Positions 1 to 9,060 of a stretch of DNA of 64,000 bases are shown one piece after another. The stretch's first letter is position 1. The number at the start of each line of letters is the position of its first letter. The notes under the pieces are model-generated. The model saw nothing but the letters and a program-made list of their open reading frames with translations. It searched no databases and was not told where the DNA came from. The stretch comes from MFD04580-c1 sp963702995 (GTDB taxonomy: Bacteria > Planctomycetota > Phycisphaerae > Tepidisphaerales > Tepidisphaeraceae), in assembly GCA_963702995.1 (NCBI GenBank), contig OY969783.1, forward strand, positions 4,092,001-4,156,000, read 5' to 3'. Position numbers and translations under genes: made by a program.

Positions 1-867
1 GGTTGACGATCCCATACTTCGCCACGCCGCCCTTGATGAGGCTGACGCGCAGGTCAAGGTAGCCCGCCATTTCGATCGCGCCGCAAAACGTGATCTCGCC
101 GTCACCCTGCGAGAAGTGGATGTCGCCCATCGAGAGGCCCCCGCCCGGCACGTAGACCGGGAAGTAGACCTTCGACCCTTTGGTGAGGTTCTTGATGTCG
201 CAGTTGCCGCCGTGCTCGCGCGGGGGACGGTGCGCGCCGCTTCGGCGGCCGCCTTGGCTTTCGCGTCACCTGTGAGCCGCCCGAGGTGCGCCGTCTCCGG
301 GTAAGGCAGCGTCGCCAGGGCGGGCACGCGCTCGGGGTTGGTATCGAACAGCGCCTTTTCCCGCTTGTTCCACTTGGCGAGCAGTTCCGCCGAAGGAAGG
401 CACCCGATCAGCCCCGGGTGCATGATCCCCGCGAACTCGCACCGGGGGATATGGCGCGAGCTCGTCTTGATCCCGTGGAAATCCCAGCACGCCTTGCGGG
501 CGTCGGGGTAGTGGTCAACCAGGAAACCGCCGCCGTTCTCTTTGGCGAAGATCCCCGTGAAGCCCCACTCGAACTCGGGCAGCACGCCGACATCCAGGAT
601 GTCAACCACGAGCAGGTCGCCCGGCTCGGCGCCGCGGACGGCGATCGGGCCGGTCAGGTAGTGAACCTTGCTCAGGTCAACGACCTTGACGTCGGTCGCC
701 GAGTCGTCGTTCTTGATCTGCCCGCCGGTCCAGTCGATGCACTCGACCCGGAACTCATCGCCCGGGTTGACCGTGGCGACCATCGGGATGTCCGGGTGCC
801 AACGGTTGTGCAGAACATCCTGTTTTTCGGGTGATTCGCTGAAGGAAACCTTGAGTAGCGTCTGCAT
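1..867 (-). CDS. fmdA: Formamidase/acetamidase, 3' end cut by window
   Basis: Reading the minus strand from the ATG at 867 gives 289 codons without a stop up to the window edge. The protein has the FmdA/AmdA (acetamidase/formamidase) hallmarks: an N-terminal NRWHPDIPMVATVNPGDEF block, CIDWTGGQIKNDDSA, GAEPGDLLVVDILDIG-like and FAKENGGGF stretches, FAGIMHPGLIGCLPS, and the metal-site-like MGDIHFSQGDGEITFCGAIEM. Family members hydrolyse formamide or short aliphatic amides to ammonia and the acid. It diverges from a urea/short-chain amide ABC importer, which fits a role in using imported amides as nitrogen source. Known members are about 400 aa, so roughly 110 residues are missing at the C-terminus. 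Formamidase rather than acetamidase specificity is inferred from similarity and context. Confidence 0.9.
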   Translation of the reverse strand, partial: MQTLLKVSFSESPEKQDVLHNRWHPDIPMVATVNPGDEFRVECIDWTGGQIKNDDSATDVKVVDLSKVHYLTGPIAVRGAEPGDLLVVDILDVGVLPEFEWGFTGIFAKENGGGFLVDHYPDARKACWDFHGIKTSSRHIPRCEFAGIMHPGLIGCLPSAELLAKWNKREKALFDTNPERVPALATLPYPETAHLGRLTGDAKAKAAAEAARTVPRASTAATATSRTSPKGRRSTSRSTCRAGASRWATSTSRRVTARSRFAARSKWRATLTCASASSRAAWRSMGSST

Positions 868-2045
868 GCACCGTCCTGCTTGTAGGCGTCGGCGAAAAGC
901 CCCATGCCCGGGTGGCTGAACCGAGCGCATCGCCGGCGGAAAGGCCACTGACCTCAACGACACCAAATTTTTCGAGCGATTGGGACCATCGTGCCCGGAT
1001 GGGCCGGCGCGGCGGCCGGTCGGGCGCGGGCACCGGCGCGACCGTCCTGGATGCGAGCTTCGCAAATGTCGTACCGACGAGTAGGTAGGGACCATCGCGC
1101 ATCGCCATCCGTCAAACGGATGCGGCGGACGCGAGCGGCTTTCGGGTCTAAGCGATTGAAACGATCCGCCGGTTGCCCCGCCGGCCCCGCGGAAAGAACG
1201 CCCTAAATAGACCGCTATGCGATTTTCCAGCGTGCCTTGGAATTGAAATTGAAGATGCGCACTGATGTTGCCGATGACGCACACGGAACAGCGGGCCGCT
1301 CTTAGCCATCGCTCCCGTCACCCTGCGAATCGGGCGCTCAATCTCCGCAAGCGGCGCTTAATCGTTGCGCAGCGCCGCCACCCAAGCGCGCACACCGCGC
1401 AGCGCTCAACCTATCTGTAGGTAGATATCGCGGCAGGCCGCCCGGAATTTCTTGCCGGCGTCGGCGGCGGAGCATTCACCCCTCCACCTCGGCCCCTTCC
1501 GCGGCGGGCGCAGCCAGCGCTCCAGCGGGCTTTTCATCGTCATCCGTCGCTGCGCCGAAGTTTGCTCGCCCGTCGTCGAATCCACCGGCGATCGCGAGGC
1601 GCCTTCGTCGATTGCTCCAACGCTATTTTCGTCCCCGCCGACCCGCGGCAGACGCCGTGCGCGGCCACTGATTCAGCCGGCCGCCGATCGCAGCCCCACC
1701 CGGCAAGGGGATTGCCAGCGGCGGCGTCGGACGCACCCGACACCCTGGTCCGACGCGGCTTGGCACGGGCTTCGCAAAAGCGATAGCGAACCTTCCCGGC
1801 GGCCGGGCGAAAGCCTGGGCGCTCAACACCTGTCTTTGCACGGCTGAATCGGTTCCCGCGGCATGGATGCCTTGCTGGGTCGAGTCGTTGGTCAACGCAG
1901 TTGTTGTGACTCCAGTCCGCAGAACAAGGGCCAAGAGCGGAATCGGCGTTCCCGCGAGAGGCCTCTCGGTCGGTCCGCCCCGCACGCTGCCACGTTCTGC
2001 CGCTCCGTCCGCCGTCTTCCGCGTTAAGCCCTTTGGAGACCCATA
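868..2045. other. Divergent intergenic region, no gene seen
   Basis: This 1.18 kb separates the divergent formamidase and urtA start codons. Open frames here have no recognisable protein character. The only regulatory-looking site I can support is the -24/-12 motif at 1761-1776. I looked for guanidine-type riboswitch motifs and found none. Confidence 0.6.
1761..1776 (+). promoter_or_regulatory. Sigma-54-like -24/-12 promoter upstream of urtA
   Basis: TGGCACGGGCTTCGCA matches the sigma-54 consensus TGGCACG-N4-TTGCA with one mismatch and the required ten bases between GG and GC. It lies on the coding strand 270 bp upstream of urtA. Sigma-54 control by NtrC-type activators is common for nitrogen scavenging genes, which suits urea/amide transport. 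The assignment is a motif match only; no activator site was identified. Confidence 0.4.
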
Positions 2046-3351
2046 ATGTTGAGAATTTCGGAGCTTACCACGCGCCTTTCCCGGGCGCGACGAGGCGTGG
2101 CGAAGGCGCTGGTGGGGGCCTCGCTCCTTGCCGCCGCGTCGCACGCGCTCGCCGCCGACGACTGGAAAAACCCCGAGCTGGACAAGTACCCCACGGCCAA
2201 GGTCAGCGCCACCGGCCTGACCATCAACGACAACTACGTGACCGTCGGCCAGCTCCACTCGGTCACCGGCACCATGGCCATCAGTGAGACCGGATCCGTC
2301 GAGGCCGAGCGGCTCGCGATCTCCGCAGATCAACGAGTCCGGCGGCATCCTCGGCCGCAAGATCAAGATCATCCAGGAGGACGGCGCCAGCGACTGGCCA
2401 ACCTTCGCCGAAAAAGCCAAGAAGCTCCTGATCAACGACAAGGTGGCGGCCGTCTTCGGCTGCTGGACCTCCGCCTCCCGCAAAGCCGTGCTCCCGATCT
2501 TCGAAAAAGAGAACGGGATGCTCTACTACCCCACGTTCTACGAAGGCCTGGAAGCCTCCAAGAACGTGATCTACACCGGCCAGGAAGCGACCCAGCAGAT
2601 CATCTGGGGCCTGAACTGGGCCCACGAGAAGAAGGGGAGCAAAAGCTTCTTCCTGATCGGCTCGGACTACATCTGGCCGCGCACCTCGAACAAGATCGCC
2701 CGCATCCACATCGAGCGCCACCTGACCGGCTGCAAGGTCGTCGGCGAGGAGTACTACCCCCTCGGACACACGAACTTCAATTCGCTGATTAACAAAGTGA
2801 AGCTCGCCAAGCCCGACTGCATCTACTCGATCGTCGTCGGCGGCTCGAACGTGAGCTGGTACAAGCAGCTTCACGCGGCCGGCATCACCGGCGCGTCCCT
2901 CGCCAAGCGCAACCAGATCCTTCTCACGATCTCCACCACCGAAGACGAACTTCTCGGCATCGGCGGCGAGAACGCGGAAGGCTTCTACGCCTGCATGAAG
3001 TACTTCCAGAGCCTCGATAACCCCAACAACAAGGCGTTCGTCCCCGCCTTCAAGAAGCTCTGGGGCAAAGACGCCGTCATCGGCGACGTGACCCAGGCCG
3101 CTTACCTGGGCCCGTGGCTGTGGAAGCTGACGGTCGAAAAGGCCGGCAGCTTCGACATCGACAAAATCGCGGCCGCCTCCCCTGGCATCGAGTTCAAGGG
3201 AGCCCCCGAAGGGTACGTTCGCATCGCCGACAACCATCACCTGTTCAGCAAAGCTCGCCTCGGCGAGATGAAGAAGGATGGCCAGTTCACGGTGATCGCG
3301 GAGTCCCCCGACCTGATCCCGCCCGACCCGTTCCCCAAAGGCTATCAGTGA
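2046..3351 (+). CDS. urtA: Urea/short-chain amide ABC transporter substrate-binding protein (frameshifted)
   Basis: The product is the periplasmic ligand-binding component of a urea-type branched-chain-amino-acid family importer. The start at 2046 gives a signal peptide (hydrophobic ALVGASLLAAASHALA) followed by VTVGQLHSVTGTMAISE, a UrtA hallmark. The frame breaks near 2321-2326: the reading shifts from SVEAERLAI to QINESGGILGRKIKI in another frame, consistent with one inserted base. The remainder contains GCWTSASRKAVLPIFE, MLYYPTFYEG, LIGSDYIWPRTSN and the C-terminal PDPFPKGYQ, all typical of UrtA/FmdD. The reconstituted length is about 434 aa, normal for the family. It is followed 196 bp later by urtB. 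Urea is the likely ligand, but the divergent formamidase makes short amides possible. Confidence 0.92.
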
Positions 3352-3547
3352 TCACGCCGGCGGCCGCGGCTCTGGCGCTCTGGCCGGCACCCGCCCGCCC
3401 GAACGCGGCCTAGGCGTCTGGTCCCTCTCCTTCCAGCGTTGTCCCCGCGCCGCATTCAGCGGTGCGGGGACGGCCCGGAAGGGCCTCATGAGTTCGTGAA
3501 AAGTTGATGGCGGCGGCCGCCCCGGTTTGTTCGAAAGGAAGCGTTTC

Positions 3548-4531
3548 ATGCTCTTCGCTCTGGCACAAGCGGCCGCCGACGCCGCTCCGGCGGCCGACGC
3601 CGCGACCACTTCCTCCGGGCTTTCCGAATTCAAAGCCGTGCTGCTCATGCAGGGCTTTGCGGGATTAAGCCTGTTCTCGGTTTTTCTGCTCATGGCGCTC
3701 GGCCTGGCCATCATTTTCGGCCAGATGCGCGTCATCAACATGGCTCACGGCGAGTTCCTGACCCTGGGCGCTTATGTGACCGTGTTCCTGTCCCACCTGT
3801 GCGAAGAGCGCTGGCCGGGGCTTTTGCCGTACTACTACCCCATCGCCGTCATCGGCGCATTTATCGTCGCGGCGATCCTGGGGTATGTCGTCGAGATCAT
3901 CCTTATCCGGCCGCTCTACAGCCGGCCCCTCGACACACTTTTGGCGACATGGGGCCTTAGCCTCATCATGCAGCAGGCGTTCCGCTCCCTCTTCGGTGGC
4001 CGCGAAGCCGGGGCCACCCTTCCCGAATGGCTCATGGGCTCCTGGCAGCCGACGGACAACATCGATATCCCAATCAACGGCCTGTTCCTTCTGGGCCTGA
4101 GCATCGTCATGACCATCGGCGTCTACGTGATGATGTACAAGTCGCGCTGGGGACTGCGCGTCCGCACCACGGTAATGGACCGGGCGATGGCCGGCGCCGT
4201 CGGCATCAATACCGTCCGGACCGATCGGATGACCTTCGCCATCGGGTGCGGCCTGGCCGGCGTCGCCGGCGCCGCCTTTACGACGATCGGCTCGGTCTCG
4301 CCGGCGGCCGGCGGGCTCTACATCGTTGACACCTTCATGGTGGTCGTCTTCGGCGGGACGGGGAGCCTGATCGGCACCATCATCTCGGCCTTCGGCATCG
4401 GGCAGTCGCAGTCGATCCTGGAGTTCTATTCGTCGGGCGTGCTGGCCAAGTGCGCCACGCTGCTGGCGGTCGTCATCATCCTCATGATTCGGCCGCAGGG
4501 CCTGATCGCTTCGAAGGTTCGCAGCAAGTAA
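3548..4531 (+). CDS. urtB: Urea ABC transporter permease UrtB
   Basis: This 327-aa inner-membrane permease belongs to the LivH-like branch. The ATG at 3548 is preceded by AAAGGAAG, a good ribosome binding site; a TTG at 3527 would add seven residues. The N-terminus is Ala-rich, as in UrtB proteins that carry a cleavable or extended N-terminal segment, followed by about eight hydrophobic helices. The block FGQMRVINMAHGEFLTLGAY and the loop containing GLRVRTTVMDRAMAGAVGI are typical of UrtB and contact the ATPases. It ends in MIRPQGLIASKVRSK. It lies 53 bp upstream of urtC in the same operon. Confidence 0.94.
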   Translation: MLFALAQAAADAAPAADAATTSSGLSEFKAVLLMQGFAGLSLFSVFLLMALGLAIIFGQMRVINMAHGEFLTLGAYVTVFLSHLCEERWPGLLPYYYPIAVIGAFIVAAILGYVVEIILIRPLYSRPLDTLLATWGLSLIMQQAFRSLFGGREAGATLPEWLMGSWQPTDNIDIPINGLFLLGLSIVMTIGVYVMMYKSRWGLRVRTTVMDRAMAGAVGINTVRTDRMTFAIGCGLAGVAGAAFTTIGSVSPAAGGLYIVDTFMVVVFGGTGSLIGTIISAFGIGQSQSILEFYSSGVLAKCATLLAVVIILMIRPQGLIASKVRSK

Positions 4532-4584
4532 TTCCTATCGCGGCCGCGGCACGCCGGCGCCGGCACGCGAAGCTCGGAGGCCTC

Positions 4585-5760
4585 ATGAAAACCATCTACT
4601 CACGCGTTTTGGGCGAGCGGTCGACCCTGATCGGCTTGCTCATCCTGTCCGCCATCCTGTTTGTTGTCTTCCCGGCCACGCTCGAGCCGTTCCGGCTCAA
4701 CATGATGGCCAAATACCTTAGCTACGCCTTCGTGGCGATCGGGCTGGTGCTTTGCTGGGGCCATGGCGGGATTCTGAGCCTGGGGCAGGGGCTTTTCTGG
4801 GGCCTCGGCGGCTACTGCATGGCGGCCTTCCTGAAGCTGGAAGCGGCCCGCAACATCGCCAAGGAAGCCGGCAGCGACCAGGTCCGCGCCCTCACGACCG
4901 TCGGCCTGCCCGACTTCATGGACTGGAACCAGGTGACCGAGCTCCCCTGGTTCTGGTACCCGTTCAAGAGCTTCCCGCTCACGCTGTTCCTCTGCTTCTT
5001 CCTGCCGACGCTGCTCGCCTATGTGCTGGGGACCGCGATGTTCAAGCGCCGCGTGACGGGCGTCTACTTCGCCATCATCACGCAGGCGCTCTGCTGGATC
5101 ATGGAGATGCTGCTGGTTACTCGTCAGGGCTGGACCGGCGGGATCAACGGCATCACCGACCTTCGCACCTGCCTCGGCTGGGACATCCGGACCGAGTCGG
5201 CCCAGAAGACGCTTTACTTCATTACCTGCGCCAGCCTGATCCTCTGCGTGCTGGCCGGCCGCTTCATCGTCACCAGCAAGCTGGGGCAGCTTTTGCTCGC
5301 CCTCCGCGACGAGGCGGAGCGGGTCCGCTTCTCCGGGTATGACGTGGCCAACTTCAAGACGTTCATCTTCTGCGTGGCGGCGATCATGTCGGCCCTGGGG
5401 GGCGCGCTGTTCGTCTTCAACGTCGGCTTCATGTCGCCGAAGCTCATCACCATCGAGCCGTCGGTGTACATGGTCATCTTCTGCGCCGTCGGCGGGCGGA
5501 TGTCGCTGATGGGGGCGATCTACGGGACGATCGCCGTCTGCTTCGGGCGCACGTACTTCTCGGAGCAGTTCCCCGCCCTCTGGTACTTCCTGATGGGCTC
5601 GGTCTTCATCCTGGTTACCCGGTTCTTCCCGTTCGGGCTGGCCGGGATCCTGGATCGCGTCGTCACGATCGTCGGAGCTCGCATGAAGGGCCGCCGCGAA
5701 ATCCGCGGGTTCGAGCCCGTCACCGTTTCGGCGCCGGTCAACACGACCACCGCCGGCTGA
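4585..5760 (+). CDS. urtC: Urea ABC transporter permease UrtC
   Basis: This 391-aa permease is the LivM-like partner of UrtB. The start at 4585 is chosen because CGGAGG lies just upstream and the protein then begins with a normal hydrophobic region; an upstream in-frame extension overlaps the end of urtB and is compositionally unlike protein. Visible family marks are CWGHGGILSLGQGLFWGLGGYC, the long insert before PWFWYPFKSFPLTL, TRQGWTGGINGITD, LRDEAERVRFSGYDVANFK and FFPFGLAGI. About ten membrane segments are apparent. It is followed after 42 bp by urtD. Confidence 0.94.
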   Translation: MKTIYSRVLGERSTLIGLLILSAILFVVFPATLEPFRLNMMAKYLSYAFVAIGLVLCWGHGGILSLGQGLFWGLGGYCMAAFLKLEAARNIAKEAGSDQVRALTTVGLPDFMDWNQVTELPWFWYPFKSFPLTLFLCFFLPTLLAYVLGTAMFKRRVTGVYFAIITQALCWIMEMLLVTRQGWTGGINGITDLRTCLGWDIRTESAQKTLYFITCASLILCVLAGRFIVTSKLGQLLLALRDEAERVRFSGYDVANFKTFIFCVAAIMSALGGALFVFNVGFMSPKLITIEPSVYMVIFCAVGGRMSLMGAIYGTIAVCFGRTYFSEQFPALWYFLMGSVFILVTRFFPFGLAGILDRVVTIVGARMKGRREIRGFEPVTVSAPVNTTTAG

Positions 5761-5802
5761 TCGGCCTGCCGCTTCTTGTCCCGTCCGAAGTGGAGAGAAA
5801 TC

Positions 5803-6557
5803 ATGGTCGCGATGACAGAAGCCCCGCATGTCGGCCTGACGGTCGAGAACCTCACCGTCTCGTTCGATGGCTTCAAGGCAGTGGACGACTTCAGCTTCCG
5901 AGTGGAGCCCGACGAGCTGCGGGTGGTGATCGGGCCGAACGGAGCGGGGAAGACAACGCTCCTGGATGTCATCTGTGGGAAGACCCGCGCCAAGAGCGGC
6001 AGCATCAAGTTCGGACAGAAAGAGCTGCGCGGGCTCGCCGAGCAGAAAATCGTCCACCAGGGCGTCGGCCGCAAGTTCCAAACCCCGTCGGTCTACCCCG
6101 AGCTGACGGTCTTCCAGAACCTCGAGGTCAACTTCCCCCGCGGCCGCGGCGTCTGGGGGCGCTCTTCTTCAAGCGCGACAGCGAAGTGAAAGACCGCATC
6201 GCCGAGGTCGCCAAGACCGTCTATCTCGACGACAAGCTCAAGACCCGCGCCGATCTGCTCAGCCACGGTCAGAAGCAATGGCTGGAGATCGGCATGCTCC
6301 TGATCGCCGAGCCGCGGCTGATGCTCCTGGACGAGCCGATCGCCGGCATGACCATCCGCGAGCGCAAGGCGACGGCGGAGCTGCTCAAGCGCATCTGCAC
6401 CGGCCGCACGCTGGTCGTCATCGACCACGACATGGATTTCGTCCGCGAGATCGCCCACAAGGTCACCGTCATGCACCAGGGCAAGCTGCTGGCCGAAGGG
6501 GACATGGACAAGGTCCAGCAGGATGAGAATGTGATCAGGGTTTATCTGGGGCACTGA
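5803..6557 (+). CDS. urtD: Urea ABC transporter ATP-binding protein UrtD (frameshifted)
   Basis: This is the first ATPase of the urea importer. Walker A is GPNGAGKTT, the signature is LSHGQKQWLEIGM (the SHGQKQWLE form separates UrtD from LivG), Walker B is LMLLDEP and the H-loop is in VVIDHDMDFV. The frame breaks at the G5 run 6155-6159: one missing G converts FPRGRGVWGALFFKRDSEVK into a premature stop. With the base restored the protein is about 251 aa, the usual size. The start ATG at 5803 follows GGAGAG. The stop is directly followed by a family A palindrome separating it from urtE. Confidence 0.93.
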
Positions 6558-6558
6558 G

Positions 6559-6704
6559 GCGGAAGAAGAAAATCCGAAGCACGAAATCCGAAGGGACCGG
6601 GCCAAGTAAGAAAACGAAGAAGAGACGTGGATTTGCATCGATTTTCTTCTTCTCTGCTTTGGTTTTCCTTCGGGTTTCGTACTTCGGATTTTCTTCTTCC
6701 CGCC
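6559..6704. repeat. Family A palindromic element, copy 1, inside the urt operon
   Basis: The left arm (6559-6595, containing AAATCCGAAGCACGAAATCC) is the near-perfect reverse complement of the right arm (6666-6704, containing TTCGGGTTTCGTACTTCGG), so the urtD-urtE transcript could fold into a hairpin of nearly 40 paired bases around a 70-nt loop. The same arms recur at about 37.6, 40.4 and 49.7 kb. It begins two bases after the urtD stop. Confidence 0.85.
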
Positions 6705-6730
6705 CCAAGCGTCACCACAACGGAGCCAGC

Positions 6731-7420
6731 GTGTTTAACGTCAAAGACCTGAACGTCGCGTACGGTCAGAGCCGCGTGATCAAGGACATTTCGTTTAGCG
6801 CCGCCAAGGGTGAAACGGTGGCCGTCCTCGGCCGCAACGGGATGGGGAAGACCACGCTGATGAAGTCGGCGATCGGCCTCCTCAACGCGCAGAGCGGCAG
6901 TATCAACATCAACGGCACCGACGTGACGAAGAAGCGCACCTGGGAGCGCGTCGCCAGCGGGATGGCTTTCGTCCCCCAGGGCCGGGCGATCTTCAGCCTG
7001 ATGACGGTCGAAGAGAACCTCAAGACCGGCCTCGAGACCGTGCGGCCGCGGAAGATCGACGAGACGCTCTACGAGACCTTCCCCGTCCTGAAAGAGATGC
7101 GCAAGCGCAAAGGCGGCAACCTCTCCGGCGGCCAGCAACAACAGCTCGCCATCGCCCGCGCCCTGTCGAGCAAACCGAAAGTGCTCCTGCTCGACGAACC
7201 GGCCGAAGGGATCCAGCCGTCGATTGTCAAAGATATCGCCCGCGTCCTGAACCAGATCAAAAAGATCCACGAGTTGACGATCGTCATCTCCGAGCAGCTC
7301 CTGAGCTTCGCACTGGAAGTTGCCGACCGCCTCCTGGTGATCGAAAGCGGCCAGATCGTCCTGGAAGAGCACCGCGCCACGGTGAACGAGGCGCGGATCC
7401 ACAAGTACCTTGCCGTTTAG
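6731..7420 (+). CDS. urtE: Urea ABC transporter ATP-binding protein UrtE
   Basis: This is the second ATPase of the importer, 229 aa from the GTG at 6731 (preceded by CGGAG). The upstream in-frame extension from 6659 is the translated arm of the palindromic repeat and is rejected. Walker A is GRNGMGKTT, the Q-loop region reads FVPQGRAIFS, the signature is LSGGQQQQLAIAR and Walker B is KVLLLDEPAEGIQPSIV. The EGIQPSI string is diagnostic for UrtE as against LivF. The gene closes the urt operon; a family B palindrome follows 29 bp after the stop. Confidence 0.93.
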   Translation: MFNVKDLNVAYGQSRVIKDISFSAAKGETVAVLGRNGMGKTTLMKSAIGLLNAQSGSININGTDVTKKRTWERVASGMAFVPQGRAIFSLMTVEENLKTGLETVRPRKIDETLYETFPVLKEMRKRKGGNLSGGQQQQLAIARALSSKPKVLLLDEPAEGIQPSIVKDIARVLNQIKKIHELTIVISEQLLSFALEVADRLLVIESGQIVLEEHRATVNEARIHKYLAV

Positions 7421-7449
7421 CCGGCCGCACGCCCCCCCAGTCGGCCTCC

Positions 7450-7506
7450 GTAGGGCGTGGTTCACCACGCCATCGGCGTCATGTGGCGTGGTCAACCACG
7501 CCCCAC
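7450..7506. repeat. Family B double-hairpin palindrome, copy 1
   Basis: The unit GTAGGGCGTGGTTCACCACGCC is followed by a 12-15 bp spacer and its inverted copy GGCGTGGTCAACCACGCCCC. Each half is itself palindromic (GGCGTGGT..ACCACGCC), so it can form either one long or two short hairpins. It lies 3' of urtE and forms a pair with the copy at 8260, bracketing one gene. Confidence 0.85.
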
Positions 7507-7550
7507 ATCATGAGCCCGCGCAATCCGACGCTTTGCCGTAAAGATCCGCA

Positions 7551-8201
7551 TCAGGGCTCTTTCTCAAGCGTCTTCACCCAATCCCGAAACTCCCGCAACA
7601 CTGCCGTCTGGTCTTCACGCTCCAGCCGGAGCAAAAACGCTTCAAACGACTTCATCGGCAGGAACGAAAAGCTCCGGCTCCGCGACACCGGTTTGTAGCG
7701 CCCGTCGGTGTGCAACTCCAGCACCTCAATCCCGCGATCCTTAAACCGCCAGAGTTCCGGCACGCCGAGCGCGGCATAAATCGGCTCGCGCTTGATCGAG
7801 CGGCTCGTGATGTTGACCTCGACGACCAAGTCAGGCGGCGGATCGACCGTCAGATCGAGGATGTCCTTTCCATGGACGGCGGCCGCGTGCTCGATGTAGT
7901 AACACTCGTCGGGCTCCAGGCCCTTCTGCAGATCCTCCCGCGCGAACGTGGTCGAGCCGAGCGGCGTCATCGAAATGTTCAGCTCCAACGCGAAGATTTC
8001 AATCATCCGCGCGATACGCTTTTTCCACAGTTCGTGTCGGGGTAGCGGGGACATGATCTCCAGGCTCCCACCGTCAAAGGTCATCCGGATCGGGCCGTTG
8101 CCGACCTCCTCGAGCAAATGCTGATACAGCGCCCACGACACGTCGCGCAGCACGACGTGCTGAAGACGGCTGGACGGGAGGGGTGACGTGACAACTGTCA
8201 T
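7551..8201 (-). CDS. Uma2 family (DUF820) putative restriction-endonuclease-fold protein
   Basis: This 216-aa protein belongs to the Uma2/DUF820 family, which has a PD-(D/E)XK nuclease fold and unknown cellular role and is expanded in planctomycetes and cyanobacteria. Visible marks are GSLEIMSPLPRHE (N-terminal acidic residue region), PDECYYIEHA, DLTVDPPPDLVVEVNITSRSIKREPIYAALGVPELWRF (core with D..EVN and the K/E-containing helix) and a C-terminal basic stretch. The ATG at 8201 is the only good start. The gene stands alone, bracketed by two family B palindromes. Confidence 0.85.
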   Translation of the reverse strand: MTVVTSPLPSSRLQHVVLRDVSWALYQHLLEEVGNGPIRMTFDGGSLEIMSPLPRHELWKKRIARMIEIFALELNISMTPLGSTTFAREDLQKGLEPDECYYIEHAAAVHGKDILDLTVDPPPDLVVEVNITSRSIKREPIYAALGVPELWRFKDRGIEVLELHTDGRYKPVSRSRSFSFLPMKSFEAFLLRLEREDQTAVLREFRDWVKTLEKEP

Positions 8202-8259
8202 GGTGGGCCGATTCTACCGAGCATCGGGCAGGAACGCCGAAGAAACCGGCTCTCTTTAC

Positions 8260-8315
8260 GTAGGGCGTGGTTTCACCACGCCATCCGCGTCATGCGGCGT
8301 GGTGAACCACGCCCA
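8260..8315. repeat. Family B double-hairpin palindrome, copy 2
   Basis: This copy reads GTAGGGCGTGGTTTCACCACGCC, spacer, GGCGTGGTGAACCACGCC. Its spacer (ATCCGCGTCATGC) is close to that of copy 1 (ATCGGCGTCATGT). It lies upstream of the Uma2 start. Confidence 0.85.
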
Positions 8316-8443
8316 ACATCGCGCCGATTTCACGGGGAGGCCGCATCGAGTGACGCACAACATCGGTATTGCGAACCGATCAGAAATCAGCAAAACAGAG
8401 CCGACTTCCGGAAACTCAAGCGTCCGAACGAGGTGCAACCGCG

Positions 8444-8836
8444 ATGAAGAAGAGTGCAACGGACCCCGGCGTACCTCCTTCCCAACGGATCGACGCGAGG
8501 ATCAAGGAGTTGGTTAACTGGAGGGGAAAGACACTGGCTCATGTCCGCGCGCTCATCAAACAGGCCGACCCGGATGTGGTGGAGGAATGGAAGTGGAGAG
8601 GCGTGCCGGTCTGGGCTCACGACGGGATCCTCTGCACCGGCGAAACGTACAAGAGCGTCGTGAAGCTGACGTTCATGAAAGGCGCTTCGCTGAAGGATCC
8701 TTCGAAACTGTTCAACTCCAGCCTCGAAGGCAACACCCGCCGCGCGATCGATCTCCGTGAGGGTGATGAAATCGATGAAGAGGCGTTCAAGAAGCTCATC
8801 CGCGCCGCCGTAGCGATCAATCGGTTGACGGGCTGA
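8444..8836 (+). CDS. DUF1801 domain protein
   Basis: This 130-aa soluble protein has the DUF1801 (YdhG/Fra-like fold) pattern: RIDARIKELVNWRGKTLAHVRALIKQADPDVVEEWKW, then GVPVWAHDGILCTGETYKSVVKLTF and a conserved KLFNSSLEGNTRRAIDL segment. The family is small and cytosolic; the biochemical role is not established. The ATG at 8444 begins at the lysine-rich N-terminus; an upstream ATG/GTG extension has no family similarity. It is likely monocistronic. Confidence 0.8.
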   Translation: MKKSATDPGVPPSQRIDARIKELVNWRGKTLAHVRALIKQADPDVVEEWKWRGVPVWAHDGILCTGETYKSVVKLTFMKGASLKDPSKLFNSSLEGNTRRAIDLREGDEIDEEAFKKLIRAAVAINRLTG

Positions 8837-9060
8837 CTGTCGAATCTCGCCTCTGGCAACGGGCGGGTCAACATCAGCGAGGCTACGACGCACGGAGTGT
8901 GCCTGCTGCAGAGCTGCGATCGACAAATTACTCGGAGAAAGGTCGTTTCTTGAGATTTACGCTTCCGTGAACGGTGGCCCGGCGACCAGATGTTTCGTGC
9001 CCTTCCAACAAATTGTTCGGTTCCTGTACTGATCTCCTGTCGAGGCGTATCATCCCGCTG

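Noticed and set aside
1452..2483. Open frames in the formamidase-urtA gap
   Set aside because: They overlap on both strands, have Arg/Pro/Ser-rich composition and no domain or plausible start signal.
4600..6081. Long open frame antisense to urtC and urtD
   Set aside because: It mirrors high-GC codon bias of the real genes, has biased Arg/Glu/Ala composition and no recognisable domain.
6659..6730. TTG start giving UrtE a 24-residue N-terminal extension
   Set aside because: The extension is the translated arm of a palindromic repeat; the GTG at 6731 follows a ribosome binding site and fits family starts.
7450..8315. Possible CRISPR-like repeat pair
   Set aside because: The family B units are dispersed singly or in pairs hundreds of bases apart, with no regular spacers and no cas genes.
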